The notes under the pieces were generated by a model. It ran no database searches. It had not been told where the DNA came from and saw nothing but the letters and a program-made list of their open reading frames with translations. The translations under genes were made by a program, and so were the position numbers. A DNA stretch of 64,000 nucleotides from Taxillus chinensis (taxonomy: Eukaryota; Streptophyta; Magnoliopsida; Santalales; Loranthaceae), in NCBI GenBank assembly GCA_023512835.1, contig CM042092.1, forward strand, positions 8,371,293-8,435,292. Reading direction: 5' to 3'. Positions 9,059 through 23,849 of the stretch are shown here, in pieces. The number at the start of each line of letters is the position of its first letter. The first letter of the stretch is position 1.

Positions 9059-11788
9059 ATGTTTGGGTGTGACTGTTTCCACTGGAACACAGCCCTTGAG
9101 TTCCACACGCTCGACGGTATTGATCCGGAGCCCTTTTCTCTCCCAACGCCTCTTCCAAACTGGCCCCAAGGTATTGAAAAAACATTTTCTGGGTTAAATC
9201 TTGCTATTCTATCGAAAAAGAATTTGAGTTATCGTGTGTTTATTTATTTATTTTTTAAAATGTATATCTGAGGAGGTATTGCTGTTTTTGTTTCTGTTTT
9301 GGGAAAGGGGTATCTCTTACAGTTTTTTTTTTATTGGTGCTTGTATGAAGATTCAGGAGAGGAGACTGATTGGATTGATGTTTGTTTAACAAAGTTCTCC
9401 CCTATATATTAATTATTAGAGTAAAATTTTGGGTTTTTACTTTTAGCCCTCCAGATTTTGGAATTCATGCATCATTGATTGTGTTATTCAGAATATATCT
9501 ATCTTCTATTGTTTTGTTGCTTTGTTTCCCTTTTTATTACATTCCAAAGCAGGGGCTGATGGAGCTGATGTGACAGGGATTGGTTGGTTATCCGCTTATC
9601 CTCCATCAATTATATAACTTTAAAGTGCAAGGCCGCCAGCTTTGAAACCTATTATTATGATTATTATTGTTATTATTTTAAATTTCAAATTGTAGCCCAA
9701 GGTTTTACTGGTGCTAATTATTTTTTTTCTCCCCCTAGGATGGCAATGATTAGTCAATTAAATTTGGCCACTATTTTCTTTTTCTTTTTTTTTTTAATAA
9801 TTTTTTAGAAAGACAGGAGTTAATGCTGTGATGAATCTTAGGTGTCAGAAACTCCTTTGGTTGAAACTTTCCAATGCCTATTGCTTCTTATGAAGTTCAA
9901 CCATCTGAAGTTCATCGCTTCATTGCTAAATATTGTTCTTCGGGAAGACCCTACCCCTACTTGTGGAATTATAATTTGCAGATTTCGTATGTTGTGGAAA
10001 TAAGAGGCCCATTTGAATGATATGTTCGCTTGTCTAAATAGAATTATTGAAGAAAAAAAACTGACATGTTTATGCTCTGAGGTTGTCATTTTTTTCTGAG
10101 CTACTTCTTTGAGTTGGAGTTATCTTTTGAAATCTATTCAAGTAGGCCCTTTAAATAGTTCTAATATCATTTTTTTACTGTCAGGCCAAGGCTTTGCTGG
10201 TGGGAAAATATGCCTCGGAGAAATAGAGGTTATCAAAATCACAAATTTAGAGAGGATGTGGAGTAGCGAAAACCTTTATGGAAAAACAAAGGGGATCTCA
10301 TTTTATAAACCTATGGGCGTGCCAGAAGGCTTTTTCTGCCTTGGTTACTATTGCCAGTCCAATGACCAACCATTGAGGGGGCATGTTCTTGCGGCTCAAG
10401 ATATTTCTGCATCCAAGGCAGATAATCCTTCTCTTCCAGACTCAACACTAGACTTCCCAGCCCTTAAAAAGCCCCAAAGTTACTCATTAATTTGGACTAC
10501 AGAGTCAGATAATGGAGGAGATGCGTTCTTTTGGCTTCCAGTCCCACCTTTGGGTTATAAAGCCACGGGCATTTTGGTTAGTGACAAGCCCGACACACCT
10601 ACTCTCGATGAAGTTAGATGTGTCCGAGCTGACCTTACTGAGACTTGTGAGGTGTATGATTTGTTACTTAATGTGGATTCTAAAATCTCCAAGTTACCCT
10701 TTATGGTTTGGAAGACAAGACCCTGCAAAAGGGGAATGTTTTGCAGAGGTGTTTCAATTGGCACATTTTTCTGTAGCAGCTTCATGCCTTCTCCAGATGA
10801 AGTGCTAAATATTGCCTGCTTAAAGAATTTTGATTCCACTTTACACGCAATGCCCAATCTGAATCAGATCCATGCTCTTATTGAACACTATGGGCCTACT
10901 GTTTTTTTCCATCCAGATGAGGTTTATCTCCCCTCTTCAGTACCTTGGTTTTTCAAAAATGGGGCGCTTCTGTGCCAAGATGTCCAGGAAGAAGGTAAAC
11001 GCATTGATTCTTGGGGTTCAAACCTGCCTAGAAATGGGGAAAATGATGGGGAATTTTGGATAGACTTACCACACAACGATGACAAGAGAAACAGTCTTAA
11101 ATATGGAAACCTAGAGAGTGCAGAGCTTTATGTTCACGTAAAACCCGCCTTGGGTGGAACTTTCACCGACATTGCAATGTGGGTTTTCTGTCCTTTCAAT
11201 GGGCCGGCCACCCTAAAAGTTGGACCATTCAGGATTGAACTGAACAAGATAGGGGAGCATGTGGGTGACTGGGAGCATTTCACACTTCGTGTGAGCAACC
11301 TCACGGGAGAGCTCTGGAGCGTTTACTTCTCGCAGCACAGTGGGGGTGTGTGGGTGGATGCTCATGACTTGGAATTCGTCGAGGGAAATAAGCCCGTTGT
11401 TTACTCATCAAAAGCCGGCCATGCTAGCTTCCCGCATCCTGGTACCCACATCCAAGGTTCTTCCAAGGCTGGGATAGGAGTGAGGAATGATGCTGCTAGG
11501 AGCAAATATTTTGTGGATTCAAGCAGCAGGTACTACATCATGTCAGCTGAGTATCTTGGAGAGGGAGTTGTTAATGAGCCCTGCTGGTTGCAGTATATGA
11601 GGGAATGGGGTCCAAAGATCACGTATGATGCATGGTCCGAGTTGAATAAGGTAATGAGACGCCTCCCAATATTTTTACAGTTTTCTGTGGAGACCCTCTT
11701 TGAGTTGTTCCCGACAGAGATCTATGGTGAGGAGGGGCCTACTGGGCCAAAAGAGAAGAATAACTGGGTGGGAGATGAGAGATGGTAA
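9059..11788 (+). CDS. DUF946 / Vps62-family protein
   Basis: Two exons, 9059-9170 and 10185-11788, give 571 residues. The donor is CCCCAAG/GTATTG and the acceptor is TTACTGTCAG/GCCAAG. Joining restores the family signature PLPNWPQ-GQGFAGGKICLGE. The start MFGCDCF is the first ATG in frame and matches the usual start of the family. Further hallmarks are IEVIKITNLERMW, an LGYYCQSNDQPLRG segment, HYGPTVFFHPDEVYLPSSV near the middle, GEHVGDWEHFTLR, SQHSGGVWVDAHDL and SKAGHASFPHPGTH in the C-terminal half. Plant members are annotated as DUF946 or vacuolar protein sorting-associated protein 62 because of similarity to yeast Vps62. The plant function is essentially uncharacterised. No signal peptide or membrane segment is evident. 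The 1,014-base intron carries only AT-rich sequence. The 3' flank (11789 to about 12010) is probably 3' UTR. Confidence 0.9.
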
Positions 11789-13584
11789 CTTAGCCTCCAT
11801 TAAAGCTCTCTGTTGTTTCCTTCCCCCGCAAACAGGCGGCTATTGATTTTTGTGTAAATGTGGTTATCTCACATCGGTGTGTGTGAATGGTTTGCAGGCA
11901 TAATGAAGTAACACGAAAGTCAGGAGTGGGTTTGGCACAATTTTCCTTGCTACAGCCAACGGAATTCTTGCATGGATTGTTTGCCTGTTCATTTTAATAC
12001 AAATTTGCTAACTAATAGGCTTGAGTTCCAAATATATTGTCAATTACCACGTAGATGAGAAATTAATTAAACAAATTGTTGGTTTATGTTTAATTTTATT
12101 TAATAAATGTTCAGGCTTATGTTTAATTTTATTTCTTCATATTCCCTTTTAAATTAATTAAACCCATTATTGATTTTATCACCTAAAATGTTAAGTCTTT
12201 TTTAGTCGGGGAAACAAGTAGACCTGTTTTATGCCTGGAATATTTGTATGACGTACTTAAAGAAATGGTGATGAAAGTTCACAGGGTTTTCCTGCGATAG
12301 AACGCGATAGGATGCATCCATTGCAACAAGCAAAAATAAATAAAATGGTTGCAGCTAATTTGACTTCATGCATAATTTGGGTCTCCTAAAGCAGTTCCAA
12401 AATTGGATGGTCATGTGTGGCACATGGATTAGCATACCAATAACATATGAATAGATGCATGTTTGATACGCGGTTAAAGAAAATGAAAGAAAAGTAATTT
12501 CATTCTTTTTCCGCATTTGGTACAATAAGAGGATACAACAAGAGGAAAGGAATAGGCATTACCTTGGGAATCTTATACCGTTATGTTGCAAAGAAATTAA
12601 TTTCTTCCATCTTCCAAATTTATTAAAATTCCTATGTATAAGAAAATTTTATTTATTTTTATACCATTTTTTATTTATTATTTTCTTTCTTCTTCCTTTT
12701 CTCCTCTCTCTCCCCACCCCACCTCCCCCCTCCTTGCCCTGCCCCCTCTCTCCATTGCCCGCCTCTCCCATCCCCGCCCCCTCTTTGTGTCGCTGTGCCC
12801 CCTCGCCCCGCCTCTTCTCCCCTCCTCTTCTCCCTTGCCGCTGCAAGCTCTCTCCCCCACGATTTGCTACCGTCGATCTGCAACAAAAGGAAAAGATGCT
12901 CCCTGCCACCCAATCTGCTGCCAACCAACCTCCCTATCCGCTGCCACCTCCCAACCTACCCAACGCAAGAGAAAGAATCTAATTTTTTTAAAATAAAAAT
13001 AATTTATTTAATAAATTTTAATTAAAAATATTTCAGTAATTATATAATTATATTATCTCCTACATATTTTTACATTAAAAATACTTATTTTTACATACCA
13101 AACGCAATAAAGATAATAAAAAATTTCATGTCAATTCTATTCCTTCAATGATTACATTTTCTTCAATTTCATTCCTTCGTACGAGCCCTAAGAGTTCTCA
13201 TGATTAGTGTATATATATGTGTGTGTGTACACGAAAACAACCAAAAACGGCAATCAGGGGTGGAAACGTAACAATCTAGCCCTTCTTGTATCAGAAAATA
13301 TATTTCAGTAACTTCTGGCCGGTAATTTCACACAACCAGTTTGAATTTACATGGGCACGACTCCCAACAAAACACGTACATCAATAACTGTTGGCAGGCA
13401 ATCTCACAGAACCAGTAAAATTTACAATGGCTTAGTTCCTGCCATTATGTGGGTGATTGTATGACATGCTAGCTCCAACAAATGGGGGCGTCAAGCAGAA
13501 CTCAACCAAAGCTGCCATATACATTTTAAAATAAAAATAAAAGTGGCATGTTACACTTATAACTACAAGAAAAAATAGAGGCCG
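11789..13584. other. Convergent intergenic region with MITE-like block
   Basis: This separates the 3' ends of the DUF946 gene (+) and ATRX (-). A block at about 12460-13190 starts near gataCGCGGTTAAAG and ends near attccttcgtacgagccc. It has AT-rich arms containing gcatttggtac and, inverted, ttgcgtttggtatg, around a pyrimidine-rich GC island (about 12690-12960). This looks like a Harbinger-type or other MITE, but I could not define its ends. No protein-coding gene is seen. Confidence 0.45.
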
Positions 13585-16500
13585 TCAATCACTCCGTGAT
13601 TTCCCTTCCCCATTTAGATCCTTCCAGCTTATCTCCCGTGCACATTCCCCGCAAACAGTGCTGCAACCAACTTTTGTACCTTGGCTCCTAAGTGTCAACA
13701 TGTGGGAAAGCTTGGTGCACTTGCGCAATGGTAAATGATTCTTTGGACCCCGTTTGGGTTCTGAGAGGTTTCCGCTCTGGGGTGCAGGGGGGGTGGCTAC
13801 ATTTGGTATGGCAGGTGTCAAATCCGCAAGTACTTGATGTGCTCCATTTGGCATTGCAGGCGTGAAATCAACAGGTACTTGATGTACTTCTTCCCACTCA
13901 AAGCTTCTCTGGTATAGTTCCCAAGCCATGTCTTGTTCCTCCTTTGATAGCTTCTCCTCTTCATTCTCTTGAAGAAGGGTTTCATGCTCGTGGTAATTGG
14001 CAATCCACCTGAAAACAATGTACATGTAAAAGCAGCTCCGAATTGCAATGACAAATTGGTTTCCAACAGTGAGGATATCCAGTTTCTATGGGAGGAAAAA
14101 AATAATTGCGCATGAGGATTGAAGAACTTTGACAACAAATTATTTTAAGGAAAAAATAACATTTTTTCCGTACTTAAAAAATTATGGAGCTCGGACAGCA
14201 GATTTTAAGAGGACAGTAATTCATATCATCAAATGTGATTGGGTCAAGGGATCAAGAGATTCAATGTTCCTTATACATGGTTGAGCATTCAGATCAATGA
14301 CAATATAGAATTAGCACATTGGATGAAGTGAGGAAGGAGAATGAGTTTTGTTAGATCAAGCAATAGCTAGAGGGTAAATAATACTGAATAGCTAGCAGTG
14401 GGATCATTTTCTTGTATTAAAGGGCACTGGGCCATTAAAATACATGAGCACAAAATGGTTACACATGACCTGTATACAGCAGGGGATGACAGACGTAAAT
14501 CTGTTGGTAATTTTATGTATGTTTAGGGACCTATCCTAAGGTAGGATATATAGAGAAAGTCTAAGGACTTAATTATAATTAGAACTCTTATATACCCCAA
14601 GGGGTCTGCAGAAAATCAATCAAGATACCCTTTTCTATTTGATATCAAAGCAAAACCTGTCCATCCATGAGAGAATAGACCACCATGGAGAGGCGTAGAC
14701 CTTGCGCAAGAGCAAAAGTTCAAGGCAAGATCGCAGTCGTGTTGAGGGAGGATATGGTTTGGTGCAGGCATTTGTCGGAGGCATTGGGGGAGAGAGCATA
14801 CCTTCTCCAAGCAACAGCAGCCAAAGATCTCTCTCTCTTATCTGGAGCCAGTGACTGGATGAAGCGGCTGGCTTGATCGAGCCTGGCAATGTGTGTTGTG
14901 AACCAAGGCAGAGCCGAATGCCGTCAATGTGGCAAGGACAAGACAGTGTTGTTGTCAGTTGAGGTTGACGAGTTAGTGGTGTCAACAGCAGGGATTGGTA
15001 GGGCATGGCATGGCAGCTTGATCATGTGAGGTGGACAGGCATGGCATGTGCAATGATTAGAGAATGTGTGTGGTTCGGTTGACTGGCATCAAGGGCTGGT
15101 ACACTTGGGTGTTGGTTACCGGCACACTAGTGTGAGGCCACAACAGGTAGGACGATGGGTTGGCTAGTGATGAACGACCCACAATGATCCAACGATTCGA
15201 ACTATTGCAGCTGGGGATCAATTTTGCAGCCAATTGAAGGAACCAAATCACCAATCCCTTTTTTCAAAATTGTTCGGTTCTATGTATGGAAGATTTGAGG
15301 TTGGACTTTGTTGAATATTTGGGAGTTCTTATGTTGAATTGAAATTGAATTGGACCAGTAAGAAAGTAATTGTTGAAAAAATGTGGAAATGGAAATAGTA
15401 GTAGGGATTCTGAGCTTCAAAGGAGCAGATTGAGAATGCATTCGCAAAAAGGTTTGGGGGGGGGGGGGGGGGGGGGGGTTCTAGAGGCCGTCAGGTTCAT
15501 GGCGTGGGGTTCATGGTTGGAAGGGGAGGCTACGTGGGTCAATTCACAATAACGGGAGAAGAGGGAGTGGCCAATATAGGCCTTACCGTGGGAAATCAGA
15601 CATTGCTGAATGCTTATTCTCAGGTGCTCAAGAAAAACCTGGAGGTAGGAGAAGAGAGTGGTAGATGGGGCAGGGGCATCAACCTCACCTTCATTGAGGA
15701 ATAACTTTGCTTATTCCACGTGTTCATCAAAATGGATCGCTCATTCTGGCACATTTAAAACATGTGACTGGTTCCAGTGGGGAGTTCTCCTATATCCACC
15801 TAGCAGTCCTAAAGACTATCCAGACAACAGACGGCATGGTCCAGCCCGTGGTTGATAAGGGTACAGATAAGCGTAGCAACTCTTTGATTTTGTCTGATGT
15901 TTTGTAAGCTCCTTTCTTTCCTGTAAATCTTTTATCTATCAATGTCATTGTCTTTCAATTGAACTGTGTTACTTTTTTTGATATTCTCAAAGTGATCAGG
16001 AGAAGAGGGCATACTTGGGACTAGCACATGGCAAAGCTATGGACAGAGAGCCGAAAGACTTGGCCCTTTCATCCATTGTGGAAAGTTATAGAGGAGGTAG
16101 AAGTAGTGTGGAGGATTTACTACTTTTACATCATTTATGACTAGATCATCCTGGTTTTTCACTTTTGAGTTGTTTATACCATTCCTTGTTTGAAAGGGTG
16201 AATAAAGCAAAACTTATTTGCAATGGTTGTGAGCTTAGCAAACGTACCAGAAGCTCGTATGTTTCTTTGGGTAGGAGTCATCCTTATGTTTTCGATTTAG
16301 TTCACCAATATGGGGACCATTCTGCACAACCTTTACAAATGGTTTTCGCTATTTTATGTCCTTCCAAGGACTTCCAAACAAATATAAGAGGAAGGAAGTT
16401 AAAATACAATGATATCATGTCTTTCATGTCTATTTTAAAGGATGTTCCACGTTTTTTTTTTTTTTTTAAAAATTTAAAAATAAGCACTTTCATATCTAGT

Positions 16501-19500
16501 TCAGCATGAACTGCCCCGATCTAGTTCTTTGCACTTTTGAGTTGTTTATACCTATCCTTGTTTGAAAGGGTGAAAAAAGCAAAACTTATTTGTGATGGTT
16601 ATTGAAAACTTTTTTTTTGGGGGGGGTGCCCTTATGTTTTAAATATAATGTTCTAATGGGCCGCAGGGGGGGGGGGGGGTTGGGTTGGGGGGTGGGGTGG
16701 GGGGGGGGGATCAAATTATAAATGGTTTTTATTTTTTCCCTTCCAAGGACTTCCAAACAAATCTAATAAAAAAATGTTCAAAAAACATTATTAAATCTGG
16801 TTTTTCTTGTTTTTTTTGGGGGGTGTTTCACGGGGGGGGGGCCCTTTCCAAGGACTTCCAACATAGGGAAGGGCGTCCTTTTTTGTTTAGGCTCCCACTG
16901 GTGGGTGCAAAAAGGATGTTCGAAAAATAATTTTTAAACAAATCTAATAAATACAATATTCGAATAAGATTCTTCGAACATTTAATTTATATTCAAAAAT
17001 TATTATTCAAACACCATTAAAAATAATTCTTTCTTAGGAGGATAATTTGAGGAGAAGATTGATGGGTGTATTTAGTATTTTGGGTGGTGTAAGTATCCTT
17101 CCTCTTGTTAGTATGAATGTTGCCTTTTGGGAGCATGAACCATACTACTCCTCGGTCACATCACCCTTTGGAGAATCACTAGATACCGAAGGTATGAGAT
17201 GAGAGGGGGGAGTACTGACCATACTGGCAGTGGTGGTTCGACAGCAGTGGCTGTGGGAATAATTCCTAGTCCAGTGTCGAGAGAAGGTTCATCTGAGAAG
17301 GAACTGAAAATTGTGGAAAGAAAGGAAACTGAAAATGAAGGTAACCGGACTCAGGTCAGGGAGAGATGAGATACGGAAAAGTATATGAAAGGGGAAAAAA
17401 AAAAAGGCAGAATGAGGGAGTTGTGTCCACGGTACTGCATGAGCCTAGTCTGCCAAATCCTTTTTCCTTGCCTACCTCGGTTCTTGACCCAGAATACACA
17501 GGTGATATGATTGCAAAAATGCGGGCACTCCTCCTGACCGCTATGGTTTCCCTCCTAACTGATATGGTTTCCCAGATGATATTGCTTAGTTTATCTCTTA
17601 CTTACACATCACCTGCACATGCAGCATTCATTCATTCTTTGCTCAGTTTAAGGGCTATTGTGATTCTAATCGGACAGATTCTAAATGGGCTAGCTGTCAA
17701 GATGACAGTAGGCCCACATCTTGCTATTGCATGTTTGTAGGGGCAACTAGGTATCTTGGATAAGCAAGAAGTAGTCGGTTGGTGCCAGATCAACGATACA
17801 AATGGAGTAACAGTTGAAGAATGTTGGAAGAGCTTAAGGTAGAAACAGAGTAACTGTTGAAGCCTTAGGGTAGCTGAGATGTTGTTGTTGAAGACTATTG
17901 GAAGAGCTCAATGTCGACAATAGAGCTCAAATAAAGCTAGTGTAATAGTAAGTCACTATAAGCATTTTCAACAATCCGATGTAAAACGATAAGACCAAGC
18001 ATGTAGAGATTGACAGTGGACTATTGGAGGTTAGTCATGTAACTACTAGAGATCAAGTCATTGAGTGCCTCACAAAAGGATTTAGTTCAATAGCATTATC
18101 TAGGTCATGTGACAAGATGAGCATAGTAAATATCTTTCCCTCATCTTCAGAGCAAGTGTTGGTAATTGTATGCAAGTTTAGGGACCTATCCCTAAGGTAG
18201 GATATATAGAGAAAAGGACTTAATTGTAATTGTAAGCTCTTTACCGCAAGGGGTCTTCAATAGAAAATTAATCAAGATACCCTTTTCTATTACATCATTT
18301 TCCATAGATGATGTTGCAGTCCCTAAAGAGGTGAGCACACAATTTATACCCCATCATCAAAAGGAAAGTACCCAGATTATGCTATATTAGGAATTTCCCC
18401 CCCTTTAGTTTTACAAGCACTTCTATTACTAACAGAAATACTAAGCCTAGCAAATTTAATCAAGGTGAGCCACTTCTAAAAGCCAAGCCATAGAATCAAA
18501 ACACAAACATCCATCAATAAAAAGAAAAAATATTGTCATAAGAATGTGTTAGACAAAGTAAAGAATCTACCTGGGATAATGGCTGCCAAGCAAACTTTCC
18601 ATTAACTTGTCAGATGAGCAGCTTCCTTGAGGAGTATGCAGTTTTTGCTTACAGAAATTGCCATTTTGGCCGGTTGAAATTTGGCGTTCAATATGCTCAT
18701 TCTCTTTATCTGCTTTGGACAAAGTGTCAGGGATTTCATCATCACCAAACTCAAAGAGATGTAAAATTTCTTCTTTTGACATTGTCCTATATACTTGCTG
18801 TTTATCAACCACCCTTGCAGCAAGGCCCTCCTTCGTCACCTAATAAAATGTCTCCCCCCATTAAGCTTTTATTTATCACACAATCATCACAGAAGTACAA
18901 GCTTTTGGAATAATACCTGCCGCTTATATATTTTCTCTTCCATTGTTCCATGTGCTAGGAATCTGTATGCAAAGACAGGCTTCCTTTGGCCATACCTGCA
19001 AAGAAGGAACAATTTAAATGTAGGAAGCCCCATATAAAGAGAAAAAAAAATCAAAAATCTAGTTGGAAAGAACATAAAACCAATAGTAAAACACACCTCC
19101 AAGCCCGATATATAGCCTGGAGATCATATGTTGGATTCCAGGAACCATCGAGAATTATTACACGATTAGCAGCATGAAGATTGATTCCCAGAGATCCAGC
19201 TCTGGTAGAAATAAGAGTGCATTTTACTCTTCTGTTTGTTGATTCATTAAACCTCTCTACGAGTTTTTGCCGTTCAGAACCTTGCGTTTTCCCATCTAGC
19301 CTGCACAAGAGAAAGGTTTAACAAAAAGCTTTTGCAGCTGAAAGTATCATAATATAAGAATAGACTATTTAAGAAAGTTTTGGACAATGAGTGTCACACA
19401 AAAACTGAATAGTGTCATCAAAAAGAATATAATGAATCATCAAAGTAAAATGGGAAATTATGTAAGTTTTATAAGCCTGGATAATGCAAAACAAGAGAAA

Positions 19501-22500
19501 AGAGTCCGTAAAAGAAAGGACAAAGGACTAACATGGCAAGTAGAAAAGGATGATGATACCAAAAATTCAACCATTAATGAAGTTAATGTTCCATTTAACC
19601 CAATCACAAGCGTATATCTTAAGAAGCTACAATTATTGCAACATGATCCTCTGTCATAGAATTTTTAAATTGATAGTGATCATACCAAAAATAAAATATC
19701 AAAACAAGTAAATGTAAATATGATTTGAACACAAGCTAATACAATAAATGAAAACAAAAACGAAAAAGAAAAAGTGAATCTATTGATAGGAAAAAAAAAA
19801 TCGCAAAGGAAAAAATTATTACATTATTTTCTCATAAATAATGTAAAATATGGATGCCTAAGTTTTGTCACTAAATATATTTAGACATTATACTATGTTT
19901 GAGAGGCAGTTGTATGACCATTTCACTTTATCAAAGTACTCACCTATACCAATCTTTTCCTTGTTTCCAGCATTTGCCTTGTTTTCCTGGACGTGGTAGC
20001 TTGGAAAGATATATTTCTATGAGATCAAGAGTCAATATACTCTGGCTAAAAACCAATGCTTTGTCGCCCACTTCAGAGCACATGGTTAGCATGTCAAGCA
20101 GCAAGACCATTTTGCCACTGTAATCAACCTCTTTATAAATATTTTCCGGAAGAGTATCATTCCACCAATCCTGACAAAAAGAAATGAGCATTTCTGCATT
20201 ACAAAGCTCCAGAAATGATCAACACTCGTAAATATAACACATAGGAATGTTAAGGTTTCTTATGCATTCTGGGCCTAAAATTAATATAAAGCAAAAACAA
20301 AAGTAAAAAGTAGAAGAAAGAGGACTAAAGGAGGGAAGCATGGGATTGGGAAGATGGCAAAGAACATGGAAAAAAAATTAAATCAACTTAAGTTGATCGT
20401 GTAAATTTTGAATTAATGACAAAAGGTTGAATTTTGTTATATTCATTAGCACAGCTAGTTCAAACCTCAGGAAAGAGGCTGATATCACGCCTTCTTTGCA
20501 GAAATTCATTCTTGTTCCTAGGTTTGTCTGTTACAAAAAAAAATAATAAAAAATGAAAACAATACACAAACAATGCTCAGGGAAAAATAGTCAAGTCATA
20601 ATATACAATAAAAAACCAAAAAAGACAATATGTACAAGCATATTTCCAACATTAAATAAAATATATAAACAGAAGAATAGAATAGTCCAAGATAAGGCCA
20701 CAAAAAGAATATTAAAGAACTTCCCAAATTTTATTAAATTTCCATTAAATACCATCTATTAAAAGGTTTTCAGATTATCAAAAACAAAAATAAATAAATA
20801 AATAAATAAACAGTTTCCAAGCTTTTGAACTTCATTGTCTTGTCTCTGAATCTCACAATCTTGCATTCTATGTGCTTTCGCTCGTTGCCTCAAGTTCATA
20901 TAGCCTCTTAACCCGCTTCTTCCAGTCCCAATCACAATTGACTAAGGTGGTCAGGTTGTATTAGTGGAACCATTCATTTTTTAATTTATATTTTTGGCCT
21001 TGTTATTTGAAATTTGTCACCTTCCAATAAATGATAAAAATGAAAAAGAACTGTCCAAATCAATTTTAAATGGACAACTATGTGGGGCCATTATGATTAT
21101 TTAGAATTATATTATTTAAAATTAATAATATGATTGATTTATTGCTTTTATTTATCTTATAATTGGGACAGGTTTATCTTATAATTGAAACACATTATGA
21201 CTCGGTGGAAAAGCATGAACAAACCACTAACCAAACCAACCCCCCCCCCCCCCCAAAAAAAAAAACACTAGAAGCATTACTCGAAAAGTTGAATAAGTAC
21301 CTCCAGGAACAGTATTGTAGTTTAAGTTATCATCACTGGAGCTGTCATCAACAAGAAAATTCTCAACATCATCATGCCTCACAAAGTCTCTCTCATCTTT
21401 TCTCAACTGCAAGATCCCAGGATGATTCCATATCTGCCACAAAATGTTGTTGAAATCATCAGTCCAATTTACGAAAAATTGTGCTACCAAAATAGCATAC
21501 CAAAGAAAAGTCAAGCACCATATCAAACTAATAAGATTTTAATCAAGATGTCAGGGAGTTGACAGAGGTTATTGCAATGAAGTATGCTTTATGCCCAGTG
21601 TTTGGAGTGCCAAATTGACCTAATGGAAGCTCTTCATGGAGAGCAATTTGTAGTTGAGAAGAAATTTGGGATGCCGTAAGATTCCAATCAGGAGATAATA
21701 ATTCAAATCATTTGGAAAGACAGGAGGTACTCTGATGAACCATTAAAGTGTTGTTGACAGTTTAATGAGTAGTTGACACTTTTGGAAGCTACTCTTTCAA
21801 AGGAAACTAGTCAGCTGAGAAGTCCAATTTTCATATAAAACCAAGTTGAGAAGGGAGAACATTCTCTTTTCTACTATGGCAGGCAGCTCGGGCAAAGTTT
21901 CTAACAACAGATAATTGAATGAAAAGAAATGGAAATTCACATATAGAAGTTTCATGTGTACCTGAGCTAAGGCCTGGTACCCTTCAAAAAAGCTTCTTTT
22001 CTTTATATTTTCATTAGAAACTTTGTCATTTGTAAATCCATGGAGGTCAAGAAATCTCTTATATAATCTTCTTTGCAAGGTAGAAAGTTTAACAGCTATG
22101 ACAAGTACAGTTTTGGGGGGCAAGTCCTTCTTCACTACATTCATGTCCATTCTTTGGACAAAACCTTTTAATTGTTCATAGAGAATGTGAGATCGCTGAT
22201 TCATGATTTTCACATCATCAGAAGTCGAATTGGTGTGTTGACCATTCTCTATAGGATTTTGAAAACTGAAAAGAAAAAACAGAAAAATTAATATCACAGT
22301 AAAGAGCAAAGGTAAAAAGAACAGGACATAGATAATCAACAAGGCCTAACCGATTTCTGAACTCATGGCTGCTGCCAAGAAATCCTTGTCTCACAAAATC
22401 AACCATCTGTTTCAAAATAAATGCAATAGATATCATCAATGCCTAATAATGACCTTTCCTTACATACTTGTTGCCTAGGAGAACTCACACAATAATACTC

Positions 22501-23807
22501 CATAAGATTGTTCTGTAATGGAGATCCAGTCAATGCAATCCGTCTCTGACACCTAACTAGGTTCAAAGCCTGTGTTGTTTCAGCTTTGGTGTTCTTGATT
22601 ATATGGGCCTCATCACAAACCAATATATCCGGTCCCTCCTGAAAATGAAACATAAGGAAGGTTGAATTTCAAAAAATGATTACGCTCATTTGTGTTCCTG
22701 TAAATTTAATGGCCTCTTTTTCAGTGCTTGGATGTGAAATGAAATGTGCCCAAGTGTTGTTAGAATCATTGCCTGGCAACCAACTCCAATAAGAATGCTC
22801 AGATTGGTTGATTCTCTAACTTAAACAAAAATATATAATATTAACAAAGCACTATAATGAGTAATGAAACGGACAGAATAACCCTCTAAACAAAATTACA
22901 AGAACAATGTCAGTCACAACACTAGTCCACCAATTTTTCAAGCATCCTCCAATAAAATATCTTTTCAAAGTGGCTCATGCATTACAATGGCAATGAGGGA
23001 CAATCCATCAAACCACCGAACGCTGTCCTATGCCCCCCTTTCAATACGCAAACAACGCACTAAAAGACGATGGCATTACCCAATGGAGTCCAAATAAGCC
23101 TATGACCATATGTAACACCAACTAACAAGAGCGAAACTCTGCCGCCGAAAATTATCAGGAGTAAGAATATTGCCATGCACTATCGTCCAAACAAAGAATA
23201 CAACTCTCGACAGCACTCACGCCTTCCACACACTTTGCCAAAGAAAGCTCCTAGGCTGGGCAAGTGTAGGAATCAAGGTTCAAAAATACGGAAGAAGATT
23301 GTCCACAGAGGGGGCGCCTCAATCACCGATGACAATTTTTTTTAAATATATACAAAATATATAAAATTAAATAAGCAAATTTTGTTTTAAAATAATAAAA
23401 TCATACTCACACCCATTAAAATCCAAATTTAAGTCTAGTCATACATCAAACATAAAAATTCAATAACTTAAATAAATAATAAATATAATTATAATTTAAA
23501 ATCATGAATTAAATTAATTAATTAACTATTAATCAAAATACATAAATAATATCGTGAGTTAAAATTAATTAACTTACCTCACGGCCGGATCACGATCACT
23601 TGGAGTAAGAGCCATATTATCCATGCACGCTGTCTACAACAAAGAATACAACTCTCGAAGCACGCCACACCTTCCACACTTGACATAGCAAAGACGAGAC
23701 CGATTGAGTTCCCTTAAGACTGAGGCATAGTAGGTTAGGCAACGTTTTTTTCCCAATTTATATCCTCGGTGCCGGTCGCGGGCGCCTCGCACCTCGTAAG
23801 AGGGAAA

Positions 23808-23849
<42 letters not shown>

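Larger units (their letters stand above)
14502..18294 (+). mobile_element. Degenerate Ty1-copia element with both LTRs, in last ATRX intron
   Basis: Short LTRs of about 138 bases, 14502-14639 and 18157-18294, both begin TGTTGGTAATT and share gggacctatcc, aggatatatagagaaa and atcaagatacccttttcta. Just after the 5' LTR, tgatatcaaagc resembles a tRNA-Met primer-binding site. Between them, in the forward direction and broken by stops and frame changes, are a protease-like stretch (SKWI..SGT.., then [13 protein letters not shown], about 15718-15900), a pre-integrase zinc stretch ([18 protein letters not shown], about 16218-16275), and RNase H remnants ([19 protein letters not shown] at about 17683-17738; [10 protein letters not shown] then [11 protein letters not shown] at about 17985-18090). 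Most of integrase and reverse transcriptase is missing. No clear target-site duplication was seen. It cannot transpose by itself. Confidence 0.75.

Noticed and set aside
12634..12996. 120-residue forward frame in the region after the DUF946 gene
   Set aside because: Pyrimidine-rich low-complexity DNA open in several frames on both strands, inside a MITE-like block.
14490..18305. Target-site duplication of the copia element in the last ATRX intron
   Set aside because: Flanks (aaatc before, tcatt after) do not match. The ends may be off by a few bases or rearranged, so no duplication is claimed.
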